Part shown: positions 10,343 to 20,638 of the stretch, one piece after another
Layout of the letters: each line of letters begins with the position of its first letter
Position numbering within the stretch: position 1 is the stretch's first letter
Assembly (NCBI GenBank): GCA_965277355.1
Contig: CBDICN010000001.1
Span: 868,001 to 932,000, forward strand
DNA length: 64,000 bases
Direction: 5' to 3'
Source: RH-AL1 sp965277355
Lineage (GTDB): Bacteria; Pseudomonadota; Alphaproteobacteria; Rhizobiales; Beijerinckiaceae
Notes under the pieces: model-generated
What the model saw: the letters and a program-made list of their open reading frames with translations, nothing else
What the model was told of the DNA's origin: nothing
Database searches by the model: none
Made by a program: the position numbers and the translations under genes

Positions 10343-11577
10343 TCCGCCGCCTGCGGTTCACGCGTCTTGTTGACGAAGGCCACGCCATGCGCTTCCGGCC
10401 CAAGCAGCGAAAGGATGACGAGGATGACCGCGACGGTGCCGACCACGAGAGCCAGGCCCAGCGAATAGTCGTCGTGCCGAGCCTCGGCGATCTTGCTCTG
10501 CAGCGGTCCGTTCACCGCCGCGATGAGATTGCCGATCTGGTAGGCAAAGCCGGGGAACGTGCCGCGCACCTCGTTGGGCGAAAGCTCGTTGAGGTAGACC
10601 GGCACGACGCCCCAGGCGCCCTGCACCGCGAACTGCATCAGAAAAGCGCCGGCGGCGAGGATCAGCGGCGTCGATCCATAGGCCCAGAACGGGATCGCCG
10701 GGAGCGCGAGCAACGAGGCGAACATGATCGCGCGCAGGCGCCCGATCCGCTCCGAGATGGCGCCGAACGTTATGCCGCCGACGATGGCGCCGATATTGAA
10801 GGTGATCGCGATCGCGCTCGTGACGTGCGGATCGAAGTGACGCTGGACGCGCAGGAACGTCGGGTAGAGGTCCTGCGTGCCGTGGCTGAAAAAGTTGAAG
10901 CACGTCATCAGTGCGATCGCGAAGGCGAAGCGCCCGGCGTTGGCGGTGAGCACCTGGGCGATGCTCGGCTTCGAGGTTTTCCGCTCTTGTGCGAGGAAGA
11001 CCGGCGACTCGTCGACTTTGCCGCGGATGTAGAGGACGAGCAGCGCCGGCAACGCACCGACCATGAACATGCCGCGCCAGCCGATACCGGCATAGAGCAG
11101 GCCGAAGACGATCGACGCAAACAGGTAGCCGCTCGGATAGCCGGCCTGGAGGATGCCGGAGACGATGCCGCGCGCCTTCGCCGGGATGGTCTCCATCGTC
11201 AGCGAGGAGCCGACGCCCCACTCGCCGCCCATCGCCACGCCGAACAGGATGCGCAGCAGCATGAAGACCCAGAGGTTCGGGGCGAAACCGGACAGGAGCT
11301 CGAGCACCGAGAAGAGGATGATGTCGACCATCAGGGTCGGGCGCCGGCCGAACTTGTCGGCGGCGAGGCCGAAGATCAACGCACCGACCGGTCGCGCGGC
11401 CAGCGTCAGGAACAGCGCCCAGGACACCGTGACGATGTCGGTGCCGAAGGATTTGGCGACGTCCTTGAAGACGAAGACGAGGATGAAGAAGTCGAAGGCG
11501 TCGAGTGTCCAACCGAGGTAGCTCGCCAGGACCGCGCTGCGTTGCTTGCCGCCCAGTTGGCGCAGGTCGTTCAACAT
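10339..11577 (-). CDS. MFS transporter, carboxylate / sialic acid-type
   Basis: A 412-residue membrane protein with about 12 hydrophobic helices. The MFS signature between helices 2 and 3 is seen as GLAADKFGRRP and repeated in the second half as GAISERIGRLR. The helix 1 pattern (SYLGWTLDAFDFFIL) and GGEWGVGSSLTMETIP are typical of the SHS (lactate/pyruvate, NanT-like) group, so a monocarboxylate or sialic acid-like substrate is likely; the substrate cannot be read from the sequence. The ATG at 11577 has GGGAG ten bases upstream; a GTG at 11604 is a less likely start. It overlaps acyP by four bases. Regulation is not evident. Confidence 0.85.
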   Translation of the reverse strand: MLNDLRQLGGKQRSAVLASYLGWTLDAFDFFILVFVFKDVAKSFGTDIVTVSWALFLTLAARPVGALIFGLAADKFGRRPTLMVDIILFSVLELLSGFAPNLWVFMLLRILFGVAMGGEWGVGSSLTMETIPAKARGIVSGILQAGYPSGYLFASIVFGLLYAGIGWRGMFMVGALPALLVLYIRGKVDESPVFLAQERKTSKPSIAQVLTANAGRFAFAIALMTCFNFFSHGTQDLYPTFLRVQRHFDPHVTSAIAITFNIGAIVGGITFGAISERIGRLRAIMFASLLALPAIPFWAYGSTPLILAAGAFLMQFAVQGAWGVVPVYLNELSPNEVRGTFPGFAYQIGNLIAAVNGPLQSKIAEARHDDYSLGLALVVGTVAVILVILSLLGPEAHGVAFVNKTREPQAAE

Positions 11578-11638
11578 CGCCGATGCTCCCGAGGCCCTCT
11601 CCACTCGGACCTTGCTGCCTGAAGCCTTGGCGCTTTTC

Positions 11639-12508
11639 TCAACGGTCGTAAAGCGGGTCGATCGTGACCCCTACATTGTCGATCAGCCGGGTGCGTCCAA
11701 GACGCGCGGCGGCGAGAAGGCGGATCGCGTCCGATCGCGCGGGATCGAGCGGCGCGAGGTCGCGCGCGTGGCGCGCCTCGACATAGTCGATGGCGAAGCC
11801 GGCGCTCTCCAGATCCCGTCTTGCAGCCGCCAGGGCCGAACCGCTCGGATGGCGGCGCACAAAAGTCTGCGCGGCCAGCGCGAGCGCGGCATGGAGCACC
11901 GGAGCACGGGTCCGCTCGTCCTTGCCGAGGTAGACGTTGCGCGACGACAGCGCCAGGCCGTCCGGCTCGCGGACGGTGGGGACACCGACGATCCGCGTCG
12001 GCAGATCGAGATCGAGCGCCATGCGCTCGATCACGCGAAGCTGCTGGAAGTCCTTCTCGCCGAACAGGGCGACGTCGGCCTGCGCCCGGGCCAACAGCTT
12101 GGCGACGACGGTGGCGACCCCCGCGAAATGCGTCGGCCGGAACCGATCCTCGAGGCCGGCGAGCGCGGGGCCGCCGACGCTCACCGTCGTCGCGAAGCCA
12201 TCCGGGTACATCGTTGGGAGCCCCGGCGCGTAGACGAGATCGCCGCCCGCCGCCGCGACCGCCGCGCAATCGGCCTCGATGGAGCGCGGATAGGCGGAAA
12301 AATCCTCGCCGGGCGCGAACTGCGCGGGATTGACGAAGATCGTCGTCACGACCCGCTCGGCCTGTGCTCCGGCTTCGGCGATGAGCCGGCGGTGGCCGGC
12401 GTGGAGCGCCCCCATCGTTGGCACCAGCCCGACCCGCAGGCCCTCGGCGTGCCAGCCTGCCACGGTTGCGCGGAGCGTGGCGAGGTCGCGGCAGACCGCG
12501 ATGCTCAT
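11639..12508 (-). CDS. panC: Pantothenate synthetase
   Basis: PanC joins pantoate and beta-alanine using ATP, the last step of pantothenate (vitamin B5) synthesis. The 289-residue protein has the nucleotidyltransferase HxGH motif in PTMGALHAGHR, the FVNPAQFAPGED segment, GEKDFQQL and the KMSKS-like LALSSRN. Overlap of ATGA with the GGCT gene upstream indicates coupling. panB and panD are not in the window. Confidence 0.95.
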   Translation of the reverse strand: MSIAVCRDLATLRATVAGWHAEGLRVGLVPTMGALHAGHRRLIAEAGAQAERVVTTIFVNPAQFAPGEDFSAYPRSIEADCAAVAAAGGDLVYAPGLPTMYPDGFATTVSVGGPALAGLEDRFRPTHFAGVATVVAKLLARAQADVALFGEKDFQQLRVIERMALDLDLPTRIVGVPTVREPDGLALSSRNVYLGKDERTRAPVLHAALALAAQTFVRRHPSGSALAAARRDLESAGFAIDYVEARHARDLAPLDPARSDAIRLLAAARLGRTRLIDNVGVTIDPLYDR

Positions 12509-12978
12509 GGCAGCGGCCTCGGCGCGAGCGGCGACAGCCGTGCGCCGGTGCGCGGTCGGAACGTCTCGAGCATCGCGACATAGGCCGGCGGCAGGGCCGC
12601 GGCACGGGCGGCAACGATGATTCCTTCCACGTAGCCGGCGGGGGGAATGCCGCCGACGGTCGCATCGCAGCCGAGATAGACGAGCGCGCGCCGCGCCGCG
12701 CCGGCCGTCCGCGTGACCGGCAGGAGCGCCTTCACGTAGAGGCCGTGGGCGACGTCCTCGTAGCGGTCGAGCGGGCGCACGTCGGACAGGGCGAGATCGA
12801 ACAGCACGCCGTGCACGGTCGACGCCGGGTCGCGCAGCACGCTGGCGTAGCCGGTCCGTCCCATCAGCACGAAGCGGTGCCTCGCGAGGCGCGCCGTACC
12901 GATCGCACGCGCCTTGGGGCAGCGCACCCGCATCGCGGCCTCATCCATGTTGGATCCATAGGCGAAGTAGAGCGGCAT
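12505..12978 (-). CDS. Gamma-glutamylcyclotransferase-like (GGCT/AIG2) protein
   Basis: A 157-residue protein of the GGCT fold. The phosphate-binding-type YGSN loop is at the N-terminus (LYFAYGSNMD), and VHGVLFDL and LDRYEDVAHGLY follow, with the conserved Glu of the catalytic site in YEDV. Members cleave gamma-glutamyl amino acids or related isopeptides, but many bacterial ones have unknown substrates. It overlaps panC by four bases, so it may form a two-gene unit. A proline-rich tail closes the protein. Confidence 0.8.
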   Translation of the reverse strand: MPLYFAYGSNMDEAAMRVRCPKARAIGTARLARHRFVLMGRTGYASVLRDPASTVHGVLFDLALSDVRPLDRYEDVAHGLYVKALLPVTRTAGAARRALVYLGCDATVGGIPPAGYVEGIIVAARAAALPPAYVAMLETFRPRTGARLSPLAPRPLP

Positions 12979-13101
12979 CCGGATGGGCTTCGAGGTGCAA
13001 TCCGTTCAGGTCGCGTCGACGTTCGTCGTTCCAGGGCGGCGAAGCCGGCAATCGGGGAGCGCCAATGCCACCGCGATCGCGCCGCGAGGAGGCGATCAAG
13101 C

Positions 13102-13117
13102 GCCCCGTTTCCGGGGC
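13102..13117 (-). terminator. Possible weak hairpin downstream of eno
   Basis: The 204-nt gap between the eno stop and the GGCT start holds one GC hairpin, GCCCC-N6-GGGGC, about 65 nt past the eno stop on the transcribed strand. No U-tract follows, so intrinsic termination is doubtful; the hairpin could slow RNase instead. Nothing else was seen in the gap. Confidence 0.25.
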
Positions 13118-13182
13118 CCCGCCTGCGGCTCGCCCTCGAACGACAAAGATCGGAGCCATCCGACAGCAACAAGCTCCAACGC

Positions 13183-14466
13183 CTACCCGCGCGCCTTGAG
13201 CGCGGCGGCGCCGGCGTAGCGTGCCTGCGTTCCGAGCTCCTCCTCGATGCGGATCAGCTGGTTGTACTTGGCGATCCGGTCGGAGCGCGACAGCGAGCCG
13301 GTCTTGATCTGCCCGCAATTGGTGGCGACCGCGAGATCGGCGATCGTGGCATCCTCGGTCTCGCCGGAGCGGTGGCTCATCACCGCCGTGTAGCCGGCGC
13401 GATGGCCCATCTCGACCGCGGCGAGCGTCTCGGTCAACGTGCCGATCTGGTTGACCTTGATCAGGATCGAGTTGGCGACCCCCATCGAGATGCCCTTCGC
13501 GAGCCGCTGCGTGTTGGTCACGAAAAGGTCGTCGCCGACGAGCTGCATCCTTCCGCCGATGCGCTGCGTCAGGAGTTTCCAGCCGTCCCAGTCGTCCTCG
13601 GCCATGCCGTCCTCGATCGTGACGATCGGATAGGCCGAGGCGAGCGTCTCGAGGTAGTCGACCTGCTGCTCGACGGAGCGCACGGTCTTCTCGCCCTCGT
13701 AGTGGTAGGCGCCGTCCTTGAACCAGTCGGTCACCGCGCAATCAAGCCCGAGGCCGATCTCCTCGCCGGGCGTGAAGCCGGCCGTCTCGATGGCCCTCAT
13801 GCAGAAGTCGAGCGCCGCCTCGGCCGACGGGAGGTTCGGCGCGAAGCCTCCCTCGTCGCCGACGTTGGTGTTGTGACCGCCCTTCTTCAGGCCGCTCTTC
13901 AGCGCGTGAAAGATCTCGGCACCGTAGCGCACCGCCTCGGCGAGCGTATGGGCGCCGAGCGGAAGGATCATGAACTCCTGGAAGTCGATCGGGTTGTCGG
14001 CGTGGGCGCCCCCGTTGATGATGTTCATCATCGGAACGGGGAGCGTGCGCGCCTGCGTCCCGCCGATGTAGCGGTACAACGGCAGGCCGATGACGTCGGC
14101 GGCGGCCCTGGCGCAGGCGAGCGACACGCCGAGGATCGCGTTGGCGCCGAGCTTGCTCTTGTTGGCCGTTCCGTCGAGCGCGATCATCGTCTCGTCGATG
14201 TGGATCTGGTCCTCGACGTCGAAGCCGCCGATGGCATCGAAGATGTCGCGGTTGACGCTGTCGCAGGCCTTGTGGACGCCCTTGCCGCCGTAGCGGCTCT
14301 TGTCGCCGTCGCGTAGCTCGACCGCTTCGTGAGCGCCGGTGGAGGCGCCCGACGGCACCGCCGCGCGCCCCATCGAGCCGTCTTCCAGCGTGACATCGAC
14401 CTCGATGGTCGGATTACCCCGGCTGTCGAGAATTTCGCGGGCGACGATATCGACGATGGCCGTCAT
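13183..14466 (-). CDS. eno: Enolase
   Basis: Enolase interconverts 2-phosphoglycerate and phosphoenolpyruvate. The 427-residue protein has the N-terminal AREILDSRGNPT, the substrate loop PSGASTGAHEA, catalytic region NIINGGAHADNPIDFQEFMI, GDEGGFAPNL, the Mg ligands in TIEDGMAEDDW and VGDDLFVTN, the catalytic Lys in ILIKVNQIGT, and the C-terminal SHRSGETED signature. AAAGGA eight bases before ATG 14466 fixes the start. In this order the gene normally travels with pyrG and secG, as here, with two small genes and queF in between. Confidence 0.97.
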   Translation of the reverse strand: MTAIVDIVAREILDSRGNPTIEVDVTLEDGSMGRAAVPSGASTGAHEAVELRDGDKSRYGGKGVHKACDSVNRDIFDAIGGFDVEDQIHIDETMIALDGTANKSKLGANAILGVSLACARAAADVIGLPLYRYIGGTQARTLPVPMMNIINGGAHADNPIDFQEFMILPLGAHTLAEAVRYGAEIFHALKSGLKKGGHNTNVGDEGGFAPNLPSAEAALDFCMRAIETAGFTPGEEIGLGLDCAVTDWFKDGAYHYEGEKTVRSVEQQVDYLETLASAYPIVTIEDGMAEDDWDGWKLLTQRIGGRMQLVGDDLFVTNTQRLAKGISMGVANSILIKVNQIGTLTETLAAVEMGHRAGYTAVMSHRSGETEDATIADLAVATNCGQIKTGSLSRSDRIAKYNQLIRIEEELGTQARYAGAAALKARG

Positions 14467-14617
14467 GGCAGGTCCTTTCGACGGGCCGCCGAAAGGCGTC
14501 GGCGAGCGGGCAGGCCCACGCTTTAGCGCGAAGCCAAGCGAGGCGGAAGCGCCGCCTGCCCTGCTTCGGCCGATATGCCCCGTTAGCGATTGCCGTGGTA
14601 GAAACAGCGCGACGACG

Positions 14618-15517
14618 ATGCTCAAGCAAGCCTCCATAGGCGCGCAAATCTGCGCGGTCCTGCCTGTTCTGATCGCTGCGCCGGCTCCGGCGGCGAACTG
14701 GAGCGCCCCCATGGCGGGCGCCGAGCCGATCCTCCCGTCGCGCTTCACGCCAATGGGCTACGAAATTCTACCCGCCGGACCGAAGGCGCCGGATGCGGCC
14801 TCAGGCCCTCCGAGGCTCGTGCCGGCTCGGCTCGAGTCTCCGGCGATCGTACCGCCCGTGGTAGGAAACGCGGAGGCCTCGCCTGCCGAGCCCGCCGCCA
14901 AGGCTAGCCCGCCGCTTGCGCCACTCGCGGTCGCCTGGAGCCTGCCGCTCGTCGATCGCACCCTCACGCAAACGCAGAAGACGGCCGAGATCGCATCGGA
15001 GCTCGTCGAAGCCATCAGCCGCATCGAGCCGCTGTACGATCCGACCCGTCTCGAGGGCGCGGACGCGCCGCAGGTCCTGAAAATATCTGCCGGCACCGCG
15101 TTGATGGACAGCGTCTTCGCCGACCGTTGGCGCCGCGCCAGCCTCGACCCCAATGTCGATCTCAAGGTGACTTACCTCGCGCTGGCGTGGCGGACGCAGG
15201 GCGTGCCATGCGAGGCCTTCTCCAAGAACCGCGCCCATGACTTCGGCGAGCCGGCGCTCACCGCCTTGTCGGCGCAGGATTGTGCCGATGTCGCTCGTGC
15301 CCAGGAGCAGCGTTTCGTGGATGGGACGCCGGCACCGATCGTCGTCGCGCCGATCTCCGTCCCCGTGTTCGCCGCGCCGCTGCCGGGCTCGCGCCTGTCG
15401 AGCAAGGATTTCTGGGCGGCGCAGCGCGCCAGGGTCGCCGCCATCCAGGCTCATCTCGATCGCAAGTGGCGACCGCTCGAGGCGAGCTCGAGCGCGGCGG
15501 CCGGAGCCGCGCGCTGA
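14618..15517 (+). CDS. Secreted/periplasmic hypothetical protein
   Basis: A 299-residue protein with an N-terminal signal peptide (hydrophobic IGAQICAVLPVLIAAPAPA with a plausible Ala-x-Ala cleavage before NWSAP). It then has a proline/alanine-rich linker of about 100 residues (low complexity) and a C-terminal folded part with two Cys (GVPCEAF and AQDCADV) that could form a disulfide. No family was recognised. The open frame extends upstream to 14339, but the signal sequence argues for ATG 14618. The gene is divergent from eno and followed by queF. Confidence 0.6.
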   Translation: MLKQASIGAQICAVLPVLIAAPAPAANWSAPMAGAEPILPSRFTPMGYEILPAGPKAPDAASGPPRLVPARLESPAIVPPVVGNAEASPAEPAAKASPPLAPLAVAWSLPLVDRTLTQTQKTAEIASELVEAISRIEPLYDPTRLEGADAPQVLKISAGTALMDSVFADRWRRASLDPNVDLKVTYLALAWRTQGVPCEAFSKNRAHDFGEPALTALSAQDCADVARAQEQRFVDGTPAPIVVAPISVPVFAAPLPGSRLSSKDFWAAQRARVAAIQAHLDRKWRPLEASSSAAAGAAR

Positions 15518-15568
15518 ACATGGATTGCTCGGGTTGTGGAGCCGCCCGGGTCGTGACAGACCAAGCCG

Positions 15569-16042
15569 ATGTCACAGAGATCGATCTCCCACCCTGCCGC
15601 AGACGGTGTGCTCGGCCGCCATGCCGCCCTGCCCGCCTCGCCCGACGAGGCGCGGCTCGAACGCGTCCCCAACCCGCATCCCGGCACGGCCTACCTCGCC
15701 CGCTTCACCGCGCCGGAGTTCACCTCGCTCTGCCCGGTGACCGGCCAGCCCGACTTCGCCCATATCGTGATCGACTATCTGCCGGGCGACTGGCTCGTCG
15801 AATCGAAGTCGCTCAAGCTCTATCTCGGCGCCTACCGCAATCACGGCGCGTTCCACGAGGATTGCACGCTGCGCATCGGCAAGGACCTCGTCGACCTCTT
15901 GGCGCCGATCTGGCTCAGGATCGGCGGCTACTGGTTCCCGCGCGGCGGCATCCCGATCGACGTGTTCTGGCAGACCTGTGCACCGCCGGCCGGCCTGTGG
16001 GTGCCGGACCAGGGCGTGCCGGCCTACCGCGGCCGGGGATGA
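15569..16042 (+). CDS. queF: NADPH-dependent 7-cyano-7-deazaguanine reductase
   Basis: QueF reduces preQ0 to preQ1 in queuosine synthesis, a tRNA wobble modification. The 157-residue form is the short unimodular type. Seen are the catalytic Cys in FTSLCPVTGQPDFAH with the nearby Asp, the ESKSLKLYL motif that binds NADPH, and FHEDCTLRIGKDL. No preQ1 riboswitch hairpin was found upstream, and no other que gene lies near. ATG at 15569 lacks a strong Shine-Dalgarno. Confidence 0.95.
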   Translation: MSQRSISHPAADGVLGRHAALPASPDEARLERVPNPHPGTAYLARFTAPEFTSLCPVTGQPDFAHIVIDYLPGDWLVESKSLKLYLGAYRNHGAFHEDCTLRIGKDLVDLLAPIWLRIGGYWFPRGGIPIDVFWQTCAPPAGLWVPDQGVPAYRGRG

Positions 16043-16056
16043 GGCGCCGGGCGCAG

Positions 16057-16334
16057 GGCTGCCGCCTCTCTCGTTAGCTTACAGCATCGGACGGTGATCT
16101 GGAGTCGCTTCGCGACGCTTATGTGCCTGTCCTCGCTACGCTTTCCTGATCGGAGCAAGTCCGCAACAGCGGACATTGCTCTAGCGCCAAGGCTGCCGCC
16201 TCTCTCGTTAGCTTACAGCATCGGACGGTGATCTGGAGTCGCTTCGCGACGCTTATGTGCCTGTCCTCGCTACGCTTTCCTGATCGGAGCAAGTCCGCAA
16301 CAGCGGACATTGCTCTAGCGCCAAGGCTGCCGCC
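16057..16334. repeat. Tandem array of a 108-bp hairpin element (two full copies)
   Basis: The period is 134 nt: a core of 108 nt (16080-16187 and 16214-16321) plus a 26-nt linker that also precedes copy 1, with a partial linker after copy 2. The copies are identical by eye. Each core holds two hairpins, GTCGC-TTC-GCGAC and a long one of GAGCAA, GTCCGC, AACA loop, GCGGAC, TTGCTC. A third, reverse-oriented copy with a few changes is at 27250-27357. It codes for no protein of its own. Confidence 0.9.
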
Positions 16335-16942
16335 TGTTCCAAGGTCGACACGATGCGGCCGGCGATCTCCGGGGCGGTGTTGACGTAGGTCGGGCTCGGA
16401 TGCGGCATGGTCAGAACCGAAGCACGAGGCGCCCCGGCCTGGACGACCGGCGCCGCGAGCGCGGCCACGCGGCCGGCGAGAACCGCGACGCGCAGCGCCG
16501 GCAGGAGGGCGAGCAGGCCCGGCAGCAGCGCGAGGCCGGCAGCGATCTCCTCGCGGCCCGGCGCCCTGTTACGCTCGCCCCGCCGATGGATCACCCATGG
16601 CACGACGTTCCACAGCACCATGTGTTCGCGGGGAAGCCCGGCGGCCTGGCAGAAGCGGGTGATGTTGCGTGCCGTGCCGGCGGCGTTGTCGCGCGAGACG
16701 AAGCGCACCGGGTCGCCACGCGGACCCGGTGTCTCGAGCAGAAGCAGGCAGGTGGCCCGATCGCCGCCGTCGAGCGGATCGACGTGCGGGACCGTGCCGA
16801 GGTGCGCGGCGATCGTGGCCCGGTAGATTTCGAGGGTCGCTACATGCCCGGCCGCCAGCCCGGCGAGCCGACGCGTGTGCGGATCGTTGCCTCGCAAGGC
16901 GTCGCGCGAGGTCGCGGCGGCCTCACCGCGCGCTGCTCCCAT
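16253..16942 (-). CDS. Uracil-DNA glycosylase superfamily protein with repeat-derived C-terminus
   Basis: A 229-residue protein in the UDG fold. Visible motifs are LLLLETPGPRGD (start of the base pocket), SRDNAAGTARN, LWNVVPW, a strand VAVLAGRVAA and the C-terminal MPHPSPTYVNT, which matches the HPSP loop of these enzymes. The GEPG-type pocket of family 4 is replaced by ETPG, so the precise specificity is uncertain. The last about 24 residues (from ALALEQCPLL) are translated from the 108-bp repeat, which also gives the stop codon. GGGGAGTC precedes ATG 16942. Role in repair is inferred from the fold only. Confidence 0.7.
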   Translation of the reverse strand: MGAARGEAAATSRDALRGNDPHTRRLAGLAAGHVATLEIYRATIAAHLGTVPHVDPLDGGDRATCLLLLETPGPRGDPVRFVSRDNAAGTARNITRFCQAAGLPREHMVLWNVVPWVIHRRGERNRAPGREEIAAGLALLPGLLALLPALRVAVLAGRVAALAAPVVQAGAPRASVLTMPHPSPTYVNTAPEIAGRIVSTLEQAAALALEQCPLLRTCSDQESVARTGT

Positions 16943-16996
16943 CGCGAGACTCCCCGAAATGCGACCAACTCCGGCAGAAGGCGTCGAAGCGCGGCG

Positions 16997-17455
16997 TCAC
17001 GCCGAAGGCAGCCAATCCCTTCGCAAGGCCTGATCCAAATCGAATGGCGGCGCGGCCGGAAACGTCGCCAGGGGCAGGCCCGTGTCGGACGCGGCCAGGT
17101 CGCGCGCATCCGCGCAAGCCTCCGCGAAGACGGCATCCGCTTTGGACTTCAGGCTGGGGTTGTCCTTCATGTGGCGGGCGATCTCGATCCGTTGGTTGAG
17201 GATCGTCGTGCGCCAGCTGCGCCCCGACTTTTCCGGCTGGTACAGCTCTTTCAGCAGGTGATGCGCGAGCACCGTGAACCGGGACCGAAGCTCGGCGATC
17301 TCCTTGCGTCCCAAGGTTTCGATCTCCTCCAAGACGTTCGGCAGATCGAGATTCGCAACGCGACCCTCCCGAAGCAGCGCGGCCTGCTCTTGCGTCCAGG
17401 CATAGAAATCCCGGTCGTAGAGATCTCGGGCCGAACTTTTGGAAACGTCCTCCAA
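16997..17455 (-). CDS. DUF29 domain protein
   Basis: A 152-residue DUF29 protein, recognised from LYDRDFYAWTQEQAALLREG, LDLPNVLEEIETLGRKEI and the ELYQPEKSGRSWRTTI segment. DUF29 proteins are common in cyanobacteria and alphaproteobacteria as multi-copy genes; function is unknown. The start is TTG at 17455, set by GAGGGAAGG six bases ahead and by alignment with the family. It lies 54 nt before the UDG-like gene on the same strand. Confidence 0.85.
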   Translation of the reverse strand: MEDVSKSSARDLYDRDFYAWTQEQAALLREGRVANLDLPNVLEEIETLGRKEIAELRSRFTVLAHHLLKELYQPEKSGRSWRTTILNQRIEIARHMKDNPSLKSKADAVFAEACADARDLAASDTGLPLATFPAAPPFDLDQALRRDWLPSA

Positions 17456-17540
17456 ACGCGCCTTCCCTCGTCTTTCGTTCTTGTGCGTTCTACACCCGGC
17501 TGGTCCTACGGTCCAACCCGCCCACGCGCGCCGACGCCCC

Positions 17541-19169
<1,629 letters not shown>

Positions 19170-19252
19170 GGGCCACGAGCCTTATCGGCTTTCGCCGCGC
19201 TTGGGGAGCCTAAATACCGGGAGTGCCGCGCCGTCCACATCGCAAGTGTCGA

Positions 19253-19410
19253 GCGCTTCCCTTCTCCCACTTGGGGGGGAAGCTGGCCCCGGGCCGGATG
19301 AGGGTGCCGAGCGCGACTCACGACGCCGGCCCGCACATCGTCCGGAGACACCCTCATCCGACCCTTGCTGACGCAGGGCCACCTCCTCCCGCGAGCGGAG
19401 AAGGAACGCG
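19253..19410. repeat. Large imperfect palindrome (rhizobial intergenic mosaic-type element)
   Basis: Left arm starts GCGCTTCCCTTCTCCC and contains GGCCGGATGAGGGTG; the right arm has CACCCTCATCCGACCC and ends GGAGAAGGAACGCG. The arms are inverted repeats with mismatches and about 50 nt between them. It lies between secG and pyrG. A related element with similar ends is at 51866-52062. Such palindromes occur many times in rhizobial genomes (general knowledge). Confidence 0.7.
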
Positions 19411-19429
19411 CCAGCCGCCGGCAGAGCGG

Positions 19430-19924
19430 CTATTTCGGTGCGTTGGTCCCGGACGGCTTCGCGGGCGCGGACGACGGCGCGGCGGCTGCCGGCGGCGTGA
19501 CCGGTGCCGGCGTGGCGGATGGCGTCTGGCCCTCGGATGTGCGTGCGCCCTCGGGCGCCGGCTGCGCCGCCTTACGCTGCTCGAGCTGACGGAGCTGGTC
19601 GAGCACGCTGCCCTGCCCCTTCGGCGGCAGCGGCGCGGCGGGCGTGGCCGGCCTCGCCTGTCCCGGCGCGGGCGGTCCGTTCTCGAGGATCGACGACGGC
19701 CCGCGGCCGTAATTGGCGAGCAGGGTCAGCGCGAGGCTGGTCAGGAAGAACAAGGCCGCCAGGATCGCGGTCGCCCGGGTCAATACGTTGGCCTGGCCGC
19801 GGCCCGTCATGAAACCGCCGCCGCCACCGACGCCGAGCGCGCCACCTTCCGAGCGCTGCAGCAGCACGACGCCGACGAGCGCGACGACGATCATGAGGTG
19901 GACTACGATCAAAACCGTCTGCAT
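19430..19924 (-). CDS. secG: Preprotein translocase subunit SecG
   Basis: SecG is a two-helix membrane subunit of the SecYEG channel. The 164-residue protein has helix 1 LIVVHLMIVVALVGVVLLQ, the conserved QRSEGGALGVGGGGGFMTGRG loop and helix 2 TAILAALFFLTSLALTLL, followed by a long proline/alanine-rich cytoplasmic tail of about 90 residues, which is usual in Rhizobiales and absent from E. coli SecG. It lies upstream of pyrG on the same strand; in this group tpiA is normally its upstream neighbour, but here tpiA is 6 kb away. Confidence 0.93.
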   Translation of the reverse strand: MQTVLIVVHLMIVVALVGVVLLQRSEGGALGVGGGGGFMTGRGQANVLTRATAILAALFFLTSLALTLLANYGRGPSSILENGPPAPGQARPATPAAPLPPKGQGSVLDQLRQLEQRKAAQPAPEGARTSEGQTPSATPAPVTPPAAAAPSSAPAKPSGTNAPK

Positions 19925-20143
19925 GACGAGGAGCTGTCCGGACTATCTTGAGGTCGGGAGTCGAGCGCCGCTTTCGACCGATGGCGCGGAGACGCGTTCT
20001 AGAAGATGTCCGTCCGATCTGCAACGCTGCCCGCAAATGCGGCCGTGGCCACCTTGCTTAAGTGCCCTCGTCGTGCTTTTGCCGTAGCGTCGATGCTCCA
20101 AAGGTCGCGATCGGCGACTTACGAAGCCGCGGGAGACGCACGC

Positions 20144-20638
20144 ATGAGAAGGCTCGTCAGGTTCGGTCTGCTGCTCGCCTGTGTGGGCCCGCTCGCTGCC
20201 CTACCCGTTGTCTCGCCCGGTTTCTCGTCCGTTTTCTCGTCCGCGAGTGTCGCCGCGGAGATGCAGGCTCAATCGCCGGTCCAAGCGCCGGTCCAGCCCC
20301 ATTCTCCGGAACCGGCGAAGCCGGCTTCGAGCCAGAAGCTCGCGCCAGCCTCGCACCAGGCCTTCGTGTTGTTCGAGTTCGACGTGAACAAGCAGGAGGG
20401 TTTCAAGGCTTTCGCCAAGCAGGTTCGCGACAGCGCCAAGACGTTCAAGGGCGAGTTCCTGATGCGCGAGAAGGTCGACTCGCTGTTTGGCGGCGTGCCC
20501 TCGAGCCTCTCGGTGATCAGCTTTCCCAGCGTCGAGGATGCCAAGACCTGGCTGGGCTCGCCTGCCTTCGACAAGTTGAAGGCTCAGCGCGACACCTACG
20601 CCGACGTGCGAACATACCTTGTCGAAAAGATCGACTAG
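20144..20638 (+). CDS. Secreted DUF1330-domain protein
   Basis: A 164-residue protein with an N-terminal signal sequence (RRLVRFGLLLACVGPLAALP), a Pro/Ser/Gln-rich linker with QSPVQAPVQPHSPEPAKPA, and a C-terminal DUF1330 dimeric ferredoxin-like fold (AFVLFEFDVNKQEGFKAF, SVISFPSVEDAKTWLGSPAF). Members bind small ligands or have no known role. GGGAGACGCACGC precedes ATG 20144. The end of the gene (coding VEKID-stop) is repeated twice more just downstream. It is divergent from secG. Confidence 0.75.
   Translation: MRRLVRFGLLLACVGPLAALPVVSPGFSSVFSSASVAAEMQAQSPVQAPVQPHSPEPAKPASSQKLAPASHQAFVLFEFDVNKQEGFKAFAKQVRDSAKTFKGEFLMREKVDSLFGGVPSSLSVISFPSVEDAKTWLGSPAFDKLKAQRDTYADVRTYLVEKID

Noticed and set aside
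15518..15568. preQ1 riboswitch ahead of queF
   Set aside because: The gap is only 51 nt and lacks the preQ1-I or preQ1-II pattern.
16119..16310. Small frame in the repeat array as a gene
   Set aside because: It is a translation of the 108-bp element and appears with each copy; hairpins explain the sequence better.
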